Below are positions 45,265 through 53,720 of a stretch of 64,000 bases of DNA, one piece after another. This DNA is from Bradyrhizobium embrapense (GTDB lineage: Bacteria; Pseudomonadota; Alphaproteobacteria; Rhizobiales; Xanthobacteraceae). How positions within the stretch are numbered: the first letter of the stretch is position 1; every line of letters starts with the position of its first letter. Location of the stretch: positions 744,411 to 808,410 of the forward strand of contig NZ_LFIP02000002.1 in the NCBI RefSeq assembly GCF_001189235.2. Reading direction: 5' to 3'. The notes below the pieces were generated by a model. It was given only the letters and a program-made list of their open reading frames with translations, was not told where the DNA came from and did no database searches. The translations under genes were made by a program, and so were the position numbers.

Positions 45265-46184
45265 GACGCGGCGAACTCCGAAAGCGTCCCGGCCGCCGAC
45301 GACGCCAGGATGGCGTCGCTCTCGGCCACGACCTCGCGAATCGTCGCGACCGGCGTCCCCGAGAACGACGCGATCGAGAACGCAACGTCGTCCCTGTCGG
45401 CGCGCAGCAGCAGCCGGGTGAGTTCGTCTTTGCTCAGAGTCGGATCGTCCCAGTAGCTGACGCATGGCGTCTTCGGCACGTCGGAGTGACGCAGTGCGGC
45501 GGACTCGTCGTTCTCGACGAAGAAGCCGTACAGCAGATATTCTGAGAATTCGCGGGTCCGGCACAGCGCCTCGATCCAGCTCATCCCGGAGACGGCCTCG
45601 ATGCGCTCAGTGAGCGCACGCGTGGTCTGCTTGTCCCAGAAGATGATGTGTCCGATGAAATCCGGTGCCGGGAACGGCGGCGTCGGCAGGCCGATCAACT
45701 GGTGGCTGGTCTCGAGCCAACGCGAATGGCGCGGCTGGTCGGCGGTTACGGCATCGGCCGTCTTCAGCAGCGGGATCGTGTTCGGATGCTGGAAGCGCGA
45801 AAGGTCGAAATCACGGAAGAACACGATGTCGGAATCCAGGATGCAGAACCGCTCATAGGGCAACGCGATCGTCGCCGCGATCTTCAGGATCTGCTGGACG
45901 TGCCAGCCGTTCACCGGCTTGGTGCGCAGCGACCACCAGAACTGGCGGCGCTTGCGCTGGATCATGCGCGGCAGCGGCCGCAGCCAGTCGGGCAGGAAGG
46001 ACGAGGCCGGAATGATGATGCGGCGCTCGCTGGCCAGCGGCGCGAACAGCGGCAGGTCGCAATCCGGCACCAGCAGATAGTGCCTGGAGAACGATGTGAC
46101 GTGACGATCCACGCTCTCGCAGAGCAGCGCGCAGATTTCCAGATCGCGCCCGTAGGTCGGGGTCAGCAACGCGACAGGGTTCAT
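45258..46184 (-). CDS. DUF6492-like putative glycosyltransferase
   Basis: 308 aa soluble protein. It begins like a GT-A enzyme (VALLTPTYGRDLEICALLCESVDRH), with a DxD-like ILDSDIVFFRDFD near residue 119 and HIIFWDKQTT later. This matches DUF6492, found in polysaccharide clusters and thought to be GT-A-like. It is the first gene of the minus-strand EPS set (with flippase, methyltransferase, deacetylase). The function as a sugar transferase is inferred. Confidence 0.75.
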   Translation of the reverse strand: MNPVALLTPTYGRDLEICALLCESVDRHVTSFSRHYLLVPDCDLPLFAPLASERRIIIPASSFLPDWLRPLPRMIQRKRRQFWWSLRTKPVNGWHVQQILKIAATIALPYERFCILDSDIVFFRDFDLSRFQHPNTIPLLKTADAVTADQPRHSRWLETSHQLIGLPTPPFPAPDFIGHIIFWDKQTTRALTERIEAVSGMSWIEALCRTREFSEYLLYGFFVENDESAALRHSDVPKTPCVSYWDDPTLSKDELTRLLLRADRDDVAFSIASFSGTPVATIREVVAESDAILASSAAGTLSEFAASC

Positions 46185-46602
46185 CTCGTAACTCTCTCCG
46201 GCGACACCGTTTCACGGCGGCACATCGCAGCCGCCAGACTTGTCCTGAACCCGAGTTCAGCAAGATCAGTGCCGGAGAGATTTGATGGCCCTATCGGCGG
46301 CGTTGATGGTTAAGCAATGGTAAATGATGGCCCGCCGCGGTCGGTAATGGATCGACAATCATCGCTCGGTTGCGCGATTTTGGCGCTGGACCGGGATGTT
46401 GCCTGGATATTGCAGTGCTGCCGTCTCGAATGCCGACGAGGTCGGCGCAGGTGAGTGCACATGCGGATTCGGTGGCATTTTCGGCGGGTCAGCGGCGCGG
46501 CCAAACGGCCGACTGCAACATCAGTCCATTTCGAGACATCCGCGCTGGCCCCGCTGTGTGCTTTTGGCACGCGCGCCGCGAGCGAGCCGACTGGAGCGCG
46601 GG
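46185..46602. promoter_or_regulatory. Divergent EPS promoter region with a CtrA half-site-like octamer
   Basis: A 418-base region between the DUF6492-like gene (minus) and the GH26-like gene (plus), without a convincing gene. ATGGTTAA (46306-46313) is the reverse of the TTAACCAT at 42201-42208 and lies 122 bases upstream of the minus-strand start. I could not place -35/-10 boxes with confidence. Confidence 0.4.
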
Positions 46603-47571
46603 ATGCCAACTGATCACGGAATCACGCGGCGAGGTGCCCTCGCATTCGCGGCGCTTGCGCTGAACGGACTGTCGACCGCGCGGGCCGCGCCACCGGCACG
46701 ATCGCAGCTCGGCACGGGTTCGGCACGGTTCGCCGGCGCCTTCGTCAATTGGGGCGAGACCGGCCGCGAGCAAGTGCTGCAGGCCTGGGAGACATGGCTC
46801 AATCGGCCGCGGTCGTCAGTGCTCGGCGTCGACTTCTACGGCCAGAGCAGCTGGGACGACTTTCACAAGCTCGATTGGGTGCCGGGGCTCTGGAAAAAGC
46901 TGAATCCGGCGCGCAATGTGGTGTGGTCGGTGCCGCTCACCATGGCCGGCACGCCGCTTGCCGATGTCGCGGGCGGCCTGCACGACGCCGAGTTCGGGGC
47001 GGCCGCGCGCGCCATCGCAGCGGCGCATCCCAAAGCGATCATCCGCCTCGGCTGGGAGATGAACATCTCCAGCTCGGGCTGGTTCGCCAAGGGGCATGAA
47101 GACGACTACATCAGGGCGTTCCGCCGCGTGGTTGGAATCTTCCGCCGACATTCCCGCCGTTTCAAGTTCGACTGGTGTCCGGGCTGGGGTGCGCAGGACA
47201 TGCCGGCCGACGCCGCCTATCCCGGCGATGACGTCGTCGATTTCATCGGCCTCGACGTCTACGATTTCAAATCGGCCGGCAGCGCGGCCGAGCGCTGGAC
47301 CAATTCCTGTCTGAAGGCTCCGTTCGGCCTCGAATGGCAGCAGACGTTTGCAGCGAAGCACGGCAAGCTGATGAGCTATCCGGAATGGGGCGTCGGCCAG
47401 TCCGGCGACAATGCGTTTTTCGTGCAGCAGATGCACGACTGGTTTGCCGCCAATCAGGCTGCGATCGCCTATGCGGCCTATTTCGATGTCGACGGTCTGT
47501 GGCCAACGCAGATCGACAACGGCCAGTTTCCCGAATCGGCCAGCCTGTTCCGAAGGCTGTTCGCGGGCTGA
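46603..47571 (+). CDS. GH26-like secreted beta-glycanase
   Basis: 322 aa with a twin-arginine-type signal peptide (ITRRGALAFAALAL, cleaved near residue 29), implying export after folding. Likely catalytic residues: acid/base Glu152 in IRLGWEMN and nucleophile Glu261 in SYPEWGVG, the layout of GH26 mannanase-like enzymes. It lies inside the EPS cluster, so the likely target is the EPS itself. Start 46603 follows GGAGCG; a longer frame to 46396 has no support. Confidence 0.8.
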   Translation: MPTDHGITRRGALAFAALALNGLSTARAAPPARSQLGTGSARFAGAFVNWGETGREQVLQAWETWLNRPRSSVLGVDFYGQSSWDDFHKLDWVPGLWKKLNPARNVVWSVPLTMAGTPLADVAGGLHDAEFGAAARAIAAAHPKAIIRLGWEMNISSSGWFAKGHEDDYIRAFRRVVGIFRRHSRRFKFDWCPGWGAQDMPADAAYPGDDVVDFIGLDVYDFKSAGSAAERWTNSCLKAPFGLEWQQTFAAKHGKLMSYPEWGVGQSGDNAFFVQQMHDWFAANQAAIAYAAYFDVDGLWPTQIDNGQFPESASLFRRLFAG

Positions 47572-47588
47572 ACTCAATGCGATCGAGC

Positions 47589-47627
47589 AAAAAGCCCGAT
47601 CGGTCCCACGAACCTACCGGGCTTTGT
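47589..47627. terminator. Bidirectional intrinsic terminator
   Basis: AAAGCCCG (47591-47598) and CGGGCTTT (47618-47625) form an 8-base stem with A-rich and T-containing flanks on either side. It lies between the convergent GH26-like (stop 47571) and radical SAM (stop 47646) genes. Confidence 0.75.
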
Positions 47628-47645
47628 TGCCTTTCTCTCGCTGCG

Positions 47646-48734
47646 TCAGGCGGCCTTGGTGTTGGTTAGCAGCGTCAGGCCCATCTTCAGCTTGTCCTGC
47701 AGCGTGCGCTGCGCAAGGCAGGTGAACAGGCAGAGCTTGTCGCAAGCGACGGTCTCCTTGCGGCGGACCCGGGCTTCCTCACTGTACCAGATCTCACGTG
47801 CGGTCTGGGTACGCACGTTGCCGATCGGCTTGAAGAACCAGCACGTTTCCAGGCGGCCGTCGGAGCGGATGAAATAATTGCGCATGCCGACCCGGCACGG
47901 CATCACTTCCTTCGGCGCCTTTTCGCGGCGGAAATGGTTCGGCCAGGCCCGCAACACGGCCTCGCCGTTGAGGATCGGCGCGCCGTCGCGCTTCATGCGC
48001 AACAGCTCGTCGCGGACCTTGATGAGATCGTCCAGCTCGCTCTCACCGATCCACAGTTCGTCCTCGACCTCCTGCGTGCCTTGCTCGACCGGCTGGAAGC
48101 TCAGCGCGGTAGCGCCGATCTCTTGGATCCAGTCGACCATTTCGGGCAGGCGGCGGAAGTTCAGCCGATGCACGACCGGCTTGATGATGATCGGGAAATC
48201 CAGGCCTTCGGCACGGCGCTGCTCGGCGACGTTGCGGATGCCCTGCACGATGTCGTGCAGCGAGTTCTCGACGCCGCGCGAGTAGTCGTGGATCGCCGGA
48301 TCGGTGGAATCGATCGAGATGTTGATGTTGAACGGGCGCGCCGCGACGGTTTGCGCCACGATCTTCTTGTTGAGGTAGGCGCCGCCATTGGTGGTGACGC
48401 CCCAGTGGATGTCGTTGTCGCGGCAGAACCGCAGCAGGTCGAGAAAGCCCTTCTTGATGTAGGGCTCGCCGCCGGCGAACTCGACGTGATAGGCGCCGAT
48501 GAATTGCTTCAGGCTCGCGAGCGCGCGCTGCCATTCGGCGATCGACATCTCGTCGCGATAGTTCGGGCGGCGCCAGTAGTCGCAGTAGCGGCACTTGTAG
48601 TTGCAGCGTTCGACGACCTCGGCGAAGATCGCGGCCGGGCGGGTGACGTCGCGTCCGGTACGCAAATAGAGCTCTTCCGAGAGGGCGTTGCGGACATGCT
48701 TGGTGCCGAGCGAGACGAGGTCGAGCGCTTTCAA
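47646..48734 (-). CDS. Radical SAM protein with SPASM-like C-terminal cysteines
   Basis: 362 aa. The radical SAM cluster motif is CNYKCRYC (Cys44, Cys48, Cys51), followed by AGGEP-like FAGGEPYIKKGF. The C-terminal part has CRVGMRNYFIRSDGRLETC and CDKLCLFTC, likely binding one or two auxiliary Fe-S clusters. SPASM proteins modify peptides or carry out dehydrogenations on sugars and alcohols. The substrate is unknown; location in an EPS cluster suggests a sugar-related or cluster-linked role (inference). Confidence 0.88.
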   Translation of the reverse strand: MKALDLVSLGTKHVRNALSEELYLRTGRDVTRPAAIFAEVVERCNYKCRYCDYWRRPNYRDEMSIAEWQRALASLKQFIGAYHVEFAGGEPYIKKGFLDLLRFCRDNDIHWGVTTNGGAYLNKKIVAQTVAARPFNINISIDSTDPAIHDYSRGVENSLHDIVQGIRNVAEQRRAEGLDFPIIIKPVVHRLNFRRLPEMVDWIQEIGATALSFQPVEQGTQEVEDELWIGESELDDLIKVRDELLRMKRDGAPILNGEAVLRAWPNHFRREKAPKEVMPCRVGMRNYFIRSDGRLETCWFFKPIGNVRTQTAREIWYSEEARVRRKETVACDKLCLFTCLAQRTLQDKLKMGLTLLTNTKAA

Positions 48735-49136
48735 GGTGAACCTCTAGCAGTGTTTTGCGTTGTTGCGATCGGAACGATCGAAAATTATGGGGTGATCAGC
48801 AAATTGAATGCCAACTGGAGCGTAAAGCACGCTTCACGCGCGCGTGACGGCTCTTAACCCTAAGGATCAGCTAACAGCGTGACGCCGATGGTGAAGCCGC
48901 CTGCCGCACTGTCGCATATGCCTGCAAATCGCTTCGTTCGACTTCAAATTAACCTTGCGACGAAGTTGCGGTAACGCGGGTCTCCTGTGGAGCGGATTTT
49001 GCCATGAGGTCGCCGTAACGTTCGCGCCGCGTCCGTATTGCCACCGGTGTCGGTCACTTTGGGACGGCCATGTCCCATTCCGATCCGTGCCGGGACGATG
49101 CGTCGTGCGAATCGCGATTGCCAGGAGGGCATGGAG
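48735..49136. promoter_or_regulatory. Divergent region between radical SAM and GT2 genes
   Basis: 402 bases without a convincing gene. A small dyad CGATC-GGAAC-GATCG (48766-48780) lies 32 bases upstream of the radical SAM start. TTAACC occurs at 48854-48859 and 48949-48954. Both flanking genes must be started from here. Confidence 0.4.
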
Positions 49137-50132
49137 ATGTCGACCGAGCTTGCTGTAGCCGACCGCGCCTGGGTCACCACTTCGCCCGCGCTGGATTGCT
49201 CCATCGATACCGTCATCTGCATTCCGAGCTTCCGGCGCCCGAAGCACCTGCGGCTGACGCTGGAGTCCGTGGCGGCGCAGCGCACCGAGCGCAGCTTCGC
49301 GATCGTCGTGGTCGAGAACGATGCGGCGCACTGCGAGAGCGCGCCGGTAGCGGCCGAGTTTCTCAATTCCGGCAAGCTTCGCGGCGTCTGCGTCGTCGAG
49401 CCGCGGCAGGGCAATTGCCAGGCGATCAACGCGGCATTCGAGACCGCGCTCGAGACCTTCCCGAACGCGCAGAACTTCCTGATGATCGACGACGACGAGG
49501 TCGCCTCGCCGGATTGGCTGGAGCGGATGGTGCAGGCCGCCGAGACCTCCGGCGCCGAGATCGTCGGCGGGCCGGTGTGGCCGAACTTCGATGACAAGCA
49601 CAAGCGCAGCCTCAAGCGGCATCCGGCGTTTGCGCCGGCCTATCATGCCAGCGGTCCGGTTCCGGTGATCTATGGCTGCGGCAATTGCCTGATCGGGCGC
49701 GCGGTATTCGAAAGGCTCGGCCAGCCCGCCTTCGACCTGCGCTTCAACTTCCTCGGTGGCGGCGACCACGATTTCTTCGCACGGGCGCGCCGCGCCGGCT
49801 TTCGGTTCTTCTGGGTTACGGACGCCGTCATCAGCGAGACCGTTCCCTCGACCCGAACCAGTCTCGGCTGGATCGTGCGGCGCGGATTGCGGATCGGCGC
49901 GATCAACTATCACATCGAGCGCAAGGCGGCGCAGACAACGTGGTCGCGCGCGGCCGTCAAGGCCAAGATGTTCGGCCTGGTGCCGTTCTCGCTGTATCGC
50001 TTCACGCGCATCGTGCTGCGCGAGCATCAGGCGGTGATTGCGATGCATCCGATGGTGGTCGCGGTCGGCAGCGCGCTTGCCGTACTCGGCATCGAGCCGC
50101 AGCCTTATGCGGCTTCCAAGATCGCCCCGTGA
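49137..50132 (+). CDS. Glycosyltransferase family 2
   Basis: 331 aa GT-A enzyme. VICIPSFRRPKHLRLTLESVAAQ opens the nucleotide-sugar site, MIDDDEVASPDWLE carries the metal-binding Asp motif, and FLGGGDHDFFARARRAGF supplies the acceptor/catalytic region. I chose ATG 49137, eight bases after AGGAGG, over ATG 49131. The stop overlaps the next gene's possible GTG start. It adds a sugar to the lipid-linked EPS unit. Confidence 0.9.
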   Translation: MSTELAVADRAWVTTSPALDCSIDTVICIPSFRRPKHLRLTLESVAAQRTERSFAIVVVENDAAHCESAPVAAEFLNSGKLRGVCVVEPRQGNCQAINAAFETALETFPNAQNFLMIDDDEVASPDWLERMVQAAETSGAEIVGGPVWPNFDDKHKRSLKRHPAFAPAYHASGPVPVIYGCGNCLIGRAVFERLGQPAFDLRFNFLGGGDHDFFARARRAGFRFFWVTDAVISETVPSTRTSLGWIVRRGLRIGAINYHIERKAAQTTWSRAAVKAKMFGLVPFSLYRFTRIVLREHQAVIAMHPMVVAVGSALAVLGIEPQPYAASKIAP

Positions 50133-50137
50133 GTGAG

Positions 50138-51442
50138 ATGTCCGTCACCGCGGAAGGCCGGGCGCTGATCGCCGAGGTTGCGCGCCGGCCTGTGATGGAT
50201 ATCGTCCGAGGTGCATTCTTTGTCGGCATCCTCCTGCTGGTCTGGATATCGCTGCGGCCGTTCGCGGATCTGAGCGGCTTCCATGTCGGCGACGTCGTCA
50301 CCGGCAAGGATGCGGTGCTGTACGCGCTGTTCGGCGTGCTGATGGTCGCGATGCTGGCTCTGACCTTGCGCGACAATCTGCCGGCGCTGAAATCGCTGCT
50401 GACGCCGGCCTTCCTGCTGTTCGCCGGCTGGACCTGCGTCACCGTCGTGCTGTCGTCCGATCCTGCCACCTCGCTGCGCCGCCTGACGCTGTCGGTGTTC
50501 GTCATCGTGGTAACCGCGACGCTGCTGCTGCTGCCGAAATCGCAGGGCGAATTGATGCGCTGGTTCGGCATCGCCGCCCTGGTGCTGCTGGTGACGTGTT
50601 ACCTCGGCGTCTTGCTGGCGCCGCATCTGTCGATCCACCAGGCCACCGATCCGCAGGAACCGGCGCTTGCCGGCAACTGGCGCGGCGCGTTCGGCCACAA
50701 GAACGTCGCGGCCGCGATGATGGCGATGCTGATCTTCATCGGCATCTATCTGATGCGGGCCGGCGGCTGGCTGTCGGGCATCGCGGTGACCGGGCTTGCC
50801 GCGGTGTTCCTGTTCTTCACCGCCGGCAAGAGCGCGATCGTGCTCTGCCTCGCCGTGCTGATGCTGACCGCGCTAATGCCGGTGATCCGCTCGCTGTCGG
50901 GCCGCGCGCTGCTGCTGTTGACGCCGCTGCTGTTGCTCAATCTGTTCAGCGTCGGCACCGTGATGAGCGATACGCTGGCGGCGATCGCCGACCGGATGCC
51001 GATCGACACCTCCTTCACCGGCCGCGCCGACATCTGGGCGTTCGCCCTCGAATCGCTGCACCAGCGGTTATGGACCGGCTACGGCTTCGAGTCGTTCTGG
51101 GGCACTAGCGCGATCCAGAACCTGCAGGAAGGCAAGGAGTGGGCGGGCTACGCCTCGCACAGCCACAATGGCTATCTCGATACCGCGCTCGGGACCGGCC
51201 TGCCGGGTCTCGTGCTGCTGATCGCGGCGGTTGTCGTCAAGCCGCTGTGCGACTTCCAGGCCGCGGATCGCGGCGGCAATGATGGGCCGCTGACGATGCT
51301 GTTCCTGCGCATCTGGCTGTTCGGACTTTATCTGTCGTCGATGGAGAGCTTCTTTCTCGATCGCGCCGATACGACCTGGGTGACGTTCCTGATCGCGGTA
51401 TTCGGGCTGCATTATCTGGCCCGGTTCCGGATGCGTAGCTAG
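50138..51442 (+). CDS. O-antigen ligase / Wzy-type polymerase
   Basis: 434 aa with about 11 hydrophobic segments. The signature GNWRGAFGHKNVAAAMMAMLIFIGIY and the later SFTGRADIWAFALESLHQRLWTGYGFESFW and HSHNGYLDTALGTGLPG define the O-antigen ligase (Wzy_C) family. The start may be GTG 50129 (overlapping the GT2 stop) or ATG 50138. It is the stronger polymerase candidate of the two in this cluster. Its end overlaps the GT4 gene by four bases. Confidence 0.9.
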   Translation: MSVTAEGRALIAEVARRPVMDIVRGAFFVGILLLVWISLRPFADLSGFHVGDVVTGKDAVLYALFGVLMVAMLALTLRDNLPALKSLLTPAFLLFAGWTCVTVVLSSDPATSLRRLTLSVFVIVVTATLLLLPKSQGELMRWFGIAALVLLVTCYLGVLLAPHLSIHQATDPQEPALAGNWRGAFGHKNVAAAMMAMLIFIGIYLMRAGGWLSGIAVTGLAAVFLFFTAGKSAIVLCLAVLMLTALMPVIRSLSGRALLLLTPLLLLNLFSVGTVMSDTLAAIADRMPIDTSFTGRADIWAFALESLHQRLWTGYGFESFWGTSAIQNLQEGKEWAGYASHSHNGYLDTALGTGLPGLVLLIAAVVVKPLCDFQAADRGGNDGPLTMLFLRIWLFGLYLSSMESFFLDRADTTWVTFLIAVFGLHYLARFRMRS

Positions 51443-52530
51443 AGCTGCGCGCGGACCGCGTTGGCGACATCCGTCCACCAAGCGTCGAAATCGAACGGCA
51501 CGGGGACGGTCGGCCGCTTCAGCGCCGTGACGATCCGGTCGGCATAGCCGGCACTGTCGGCGTCGCGCGGCACCAGCAGGATGGCGCCGCGGTCGATCAG
51601 TTCCTTGAAGCGCGGATGATGGTCGAATTCGTCCGGCAGCGCCGGGCCGGTGACGATCAGCGGCCGGCCGGACTGCACGCAGGCCAGGATGCTCGACCGC
51701 CGGGCGGTCAGGCCCTCCGCCAGCGAATAGCAGAACACGTCGATCTCGCCGAGCAGGCCGAATACCTCGTGGTCGGAGGCGACATAGCCGGAGACGATCA
51801 CATCGCCCTTGAGCCCCAGCTCGGCGACGCGGGCATAGAACTTCTGCTCGATATTGTCGGTGCCGCGGATGAAGGAGCCGACATAGACGATCAAGGGCTG
51901 CAGGCCCCGCTGCTTCAGGATCGCGCCGATCTCGAGCAGCCCGTTCGGCTGCTTGCCGGGATAGATCGAGCCGAAATGCCCGACGATGAGCTGGCCGTTG
52001 CTGCGTGCCGCGACGAGCCGCTGCAGCAACATCGAGTCCGCGAAGCCGGCCGGCGCCGCGATGTTCGGCGGCAGCGGCGCCAGCACGCATTTCCGCACCA
52101 TGCCACGCATGATCCGGTCGTCGGCGAGTTCGCGGCGTACCAGCGGCGAGAACATCACAATGGCGTTGGCGAACCATAGCGCGGGAATAAAGGTCAGCCG
52201 GCGGATGCCGTTGAGGCCGGCCCATTCGTGCTGGATCAAGACGACCTTGCGGCGCCGCAGGCGGGCGAACAGCAGCGCGAGCAGCGGCCGCACGATCACG
52301 CGCTTCCAGGCCACGATCGGGAAGTTACAGACCACGCTGTCCGCGCTGCCGACCGCGCGCCAGATCTCGCTGATCCTGCCATCGGTCTGGGTCAGGGTTA
52401 ACGCCGTGGTCGCGCCGGGCTCGATCTTGTCGATCGTCTCCTGCAAAAGGCGAGTGAAGTGCCCGACGCCGCAGTGCATCCGCGGCCCGGCGCCGAGGAA
52501 CAGCGCGCGATATCGGGGTGGTACAGTCAT
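51439..52530 (-). CDS. Glycosyltransferase, GT4-like (GT-B fold)
   Basis: 363 aa. The Rossmann-like C-terminal half has VGHFGSIYPGKQPNGLLEIGAILK, VSGYVASDHEVFGLLGEIDVFCYSLAEGLTARRSSILACVQSGRPLIVTG, the usual donor-binding region of GT4 enzymes. The N-terminus GAGPRMHCGVGHFTRLL is the acceptor side. It is convergent with the Wzy-like gene (4-base overlap). It probably adds a sugar to the EPS unit. Confidence 0.86.
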   Translation of the reverse strand: MTVPPRYRALFLGAGPRMHCGVGHFTRLLQETIDKIEPGATTALTLTQTDGRISEIWRAVGSADSVVCNFPIVAWKRVIVRPLLALLFARLRRRKVVLIQHEWAGLNGIRRLTFIPALWFANAIVMFSPLVRRELADDRIMRGMVRKCVLAPLPPNIAAPAGFADSMLLQRLVAARSNGQLIVGHFGSIYPGKQPNGLLEIGAILKQRGLQPLIVYVGSFIRGTDNIEQKFYARVAELGLKGDVIVSGYVASDHEVFGLLGEIDVFCYSLAEGLTARRSSILACVQSGRPLIVTGPALPDEFDHHPRFKELIDRGAILLVPRDADSAGYADRIVTALKRPTVPVPFDFDAWWTDVANAVRAQL

Positions 52531-52721
52531 TCAGTCCTGTCGGCCACGGCGGCCGGCTCCGGAAACGTCGCGGTTAGCCATATCGGCGAGACATTAGCTT
52601 TGCGTAACCCCGCGCGCGTGTGCGACGGCACCGTTCTTGCCAATCCCTGCTCAAGAGCAGCCAGATCGTCCCGGAACGGGACATCGAATGCAGCGAAACG
52701 GCGCAGCCAGGAGCGCGACCA

Positions 52722-53693
52722 ATGACGACGGGCAAGATCTTTGCGAACTGGGATGACAACCATTCCAGGCTCTGGAGCCATCAGCCGATCCGGCTCGAGC
52801 ACACCATGCACAAGCAGCCCGCGTTCTCGATGGACGATCTCGCCAAGCTGATCGAGCACTATCCGCGCGAGCATTACAGCCTAGTCAAGACTGGCGCCAA
52901 GGGATCGAGCCGGGTCTGGCGCGAGGGCGAGATCGGCAGGTTGCGCGGCCATCAGGTGATCGAGGCGATTTCGCGCGGCGGTCTGTGGCTGAACCTGCGC
53001 AACGTCACCGCGATCGATCGGCGCTACCGTGACATGATCGAGCGGATGTTCGGCGAGATCGCGGCCAAGGTTCCTGGCTTCGATGCGCCGACCCATCAGG
53101 CCGGCATCCTGATTTCGTCGCCCGATGCGCAGGTCTATTACCACGCCGATCTGCCGGGGCAGGGCCTGGTCCAGATCGCCGGCCGCAAGCGGGTCTACAT
53201 CTACCCCGCCACGCAGCCCTTCATCCGGCCCGAGCATCTGGAGAACATCGCGCTGTTCGACGTCGAGGTCGATATCCCCTACGAACCCTGGTACGACTGG
53301 CATGCGCAGGTCATCGATCTCGAGCCCGGCCAGATGCTGAACTGGCCGCTCAATGCGCCGCACCGTGTCGAGAACCTCGACACCGTCAACATCTCGATGA
53401 CGATCTCCTATGTCAACGACGACATCCGCCGCGCCCAGATCCTGCATCTTGCCAACGGCATGCTGCGGCATCGCTTCGGTTACACGCCGCGCAGCCGCAG
53501 CATTCGCGGCCCGACCTTCTTCGCCAAGCAGGTGATGCAGAAGCTGCTGCGCGACGGCAAGTGGGTGAAGCGCGAACGTGCCGTGCGGCGCGCAATCGAC
53601 TTCCGCCTCAACGAGAGCGATCTCGGCAAGATCGTCGACCTGCCCAGGGACCCGCCCAAGGACCCGTCCAATGCGGCGTTGCAGGCGGCGTAA
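52722..53693 (+). CDS. JmjC/cupin-8-like putative 2-oxoglutarate oxygenase
   Basis: 323 aa, no signal peptide. A double-stranded beta-helix is suggested by YYHADLPGQGLVQIAGRKRVYIYP with candidate iron ligands His141 and Asp143, and His214 in NAPHRVENL, the HxD...H set of Fe(II)/2-oxoglutarate dioxygenases. The start 52722 has AGGAG upstream. It stands just before an acyltransferase-like gene in the EPS cluster. The substrate is unknown; hydroxylation of a glycan-linked group or protein is speculative. Confidence 0.78.
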   Translation: MTTGKIFANWDDNHSRLWSHQPIRLEHTMHKQPAFSMDDLAKLIEHYPREHYSLVKTGAKGSSRVWREGEIGRLRGHQVIEAISRGGLWLNLRNVTAIDRRYRDMIERMFGEIAAKVPGFDAPTHQAGILISSPDAQVYYHADLPGQGLVQIAGRKRVYIYPATQPFIRPEHLENIALFDVEVDIPYEPWYDWHAQVIDLEPGQMLNWPLNAPHRVENLDTVNISMTISYVNDDIRRAQILHLANGMLRHRFGYTPRSRSIRGPTFFAKQVMQKLLRDGKWVKRERAVRRAIDFRLNESDLGKIVDLPRDPPKDPSNAALQAA

Positions 53694-53720
53694 GCCAGCT
53701 TGCCGGTAGCAGGTGCTGAA

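Noticed and set aside
46396..46602. N-terminal extension of the GH26-like protein
   Set aside because: The extension lacks a ribosome site and would hide the twin-arginine signal, which starts properly at 46603.
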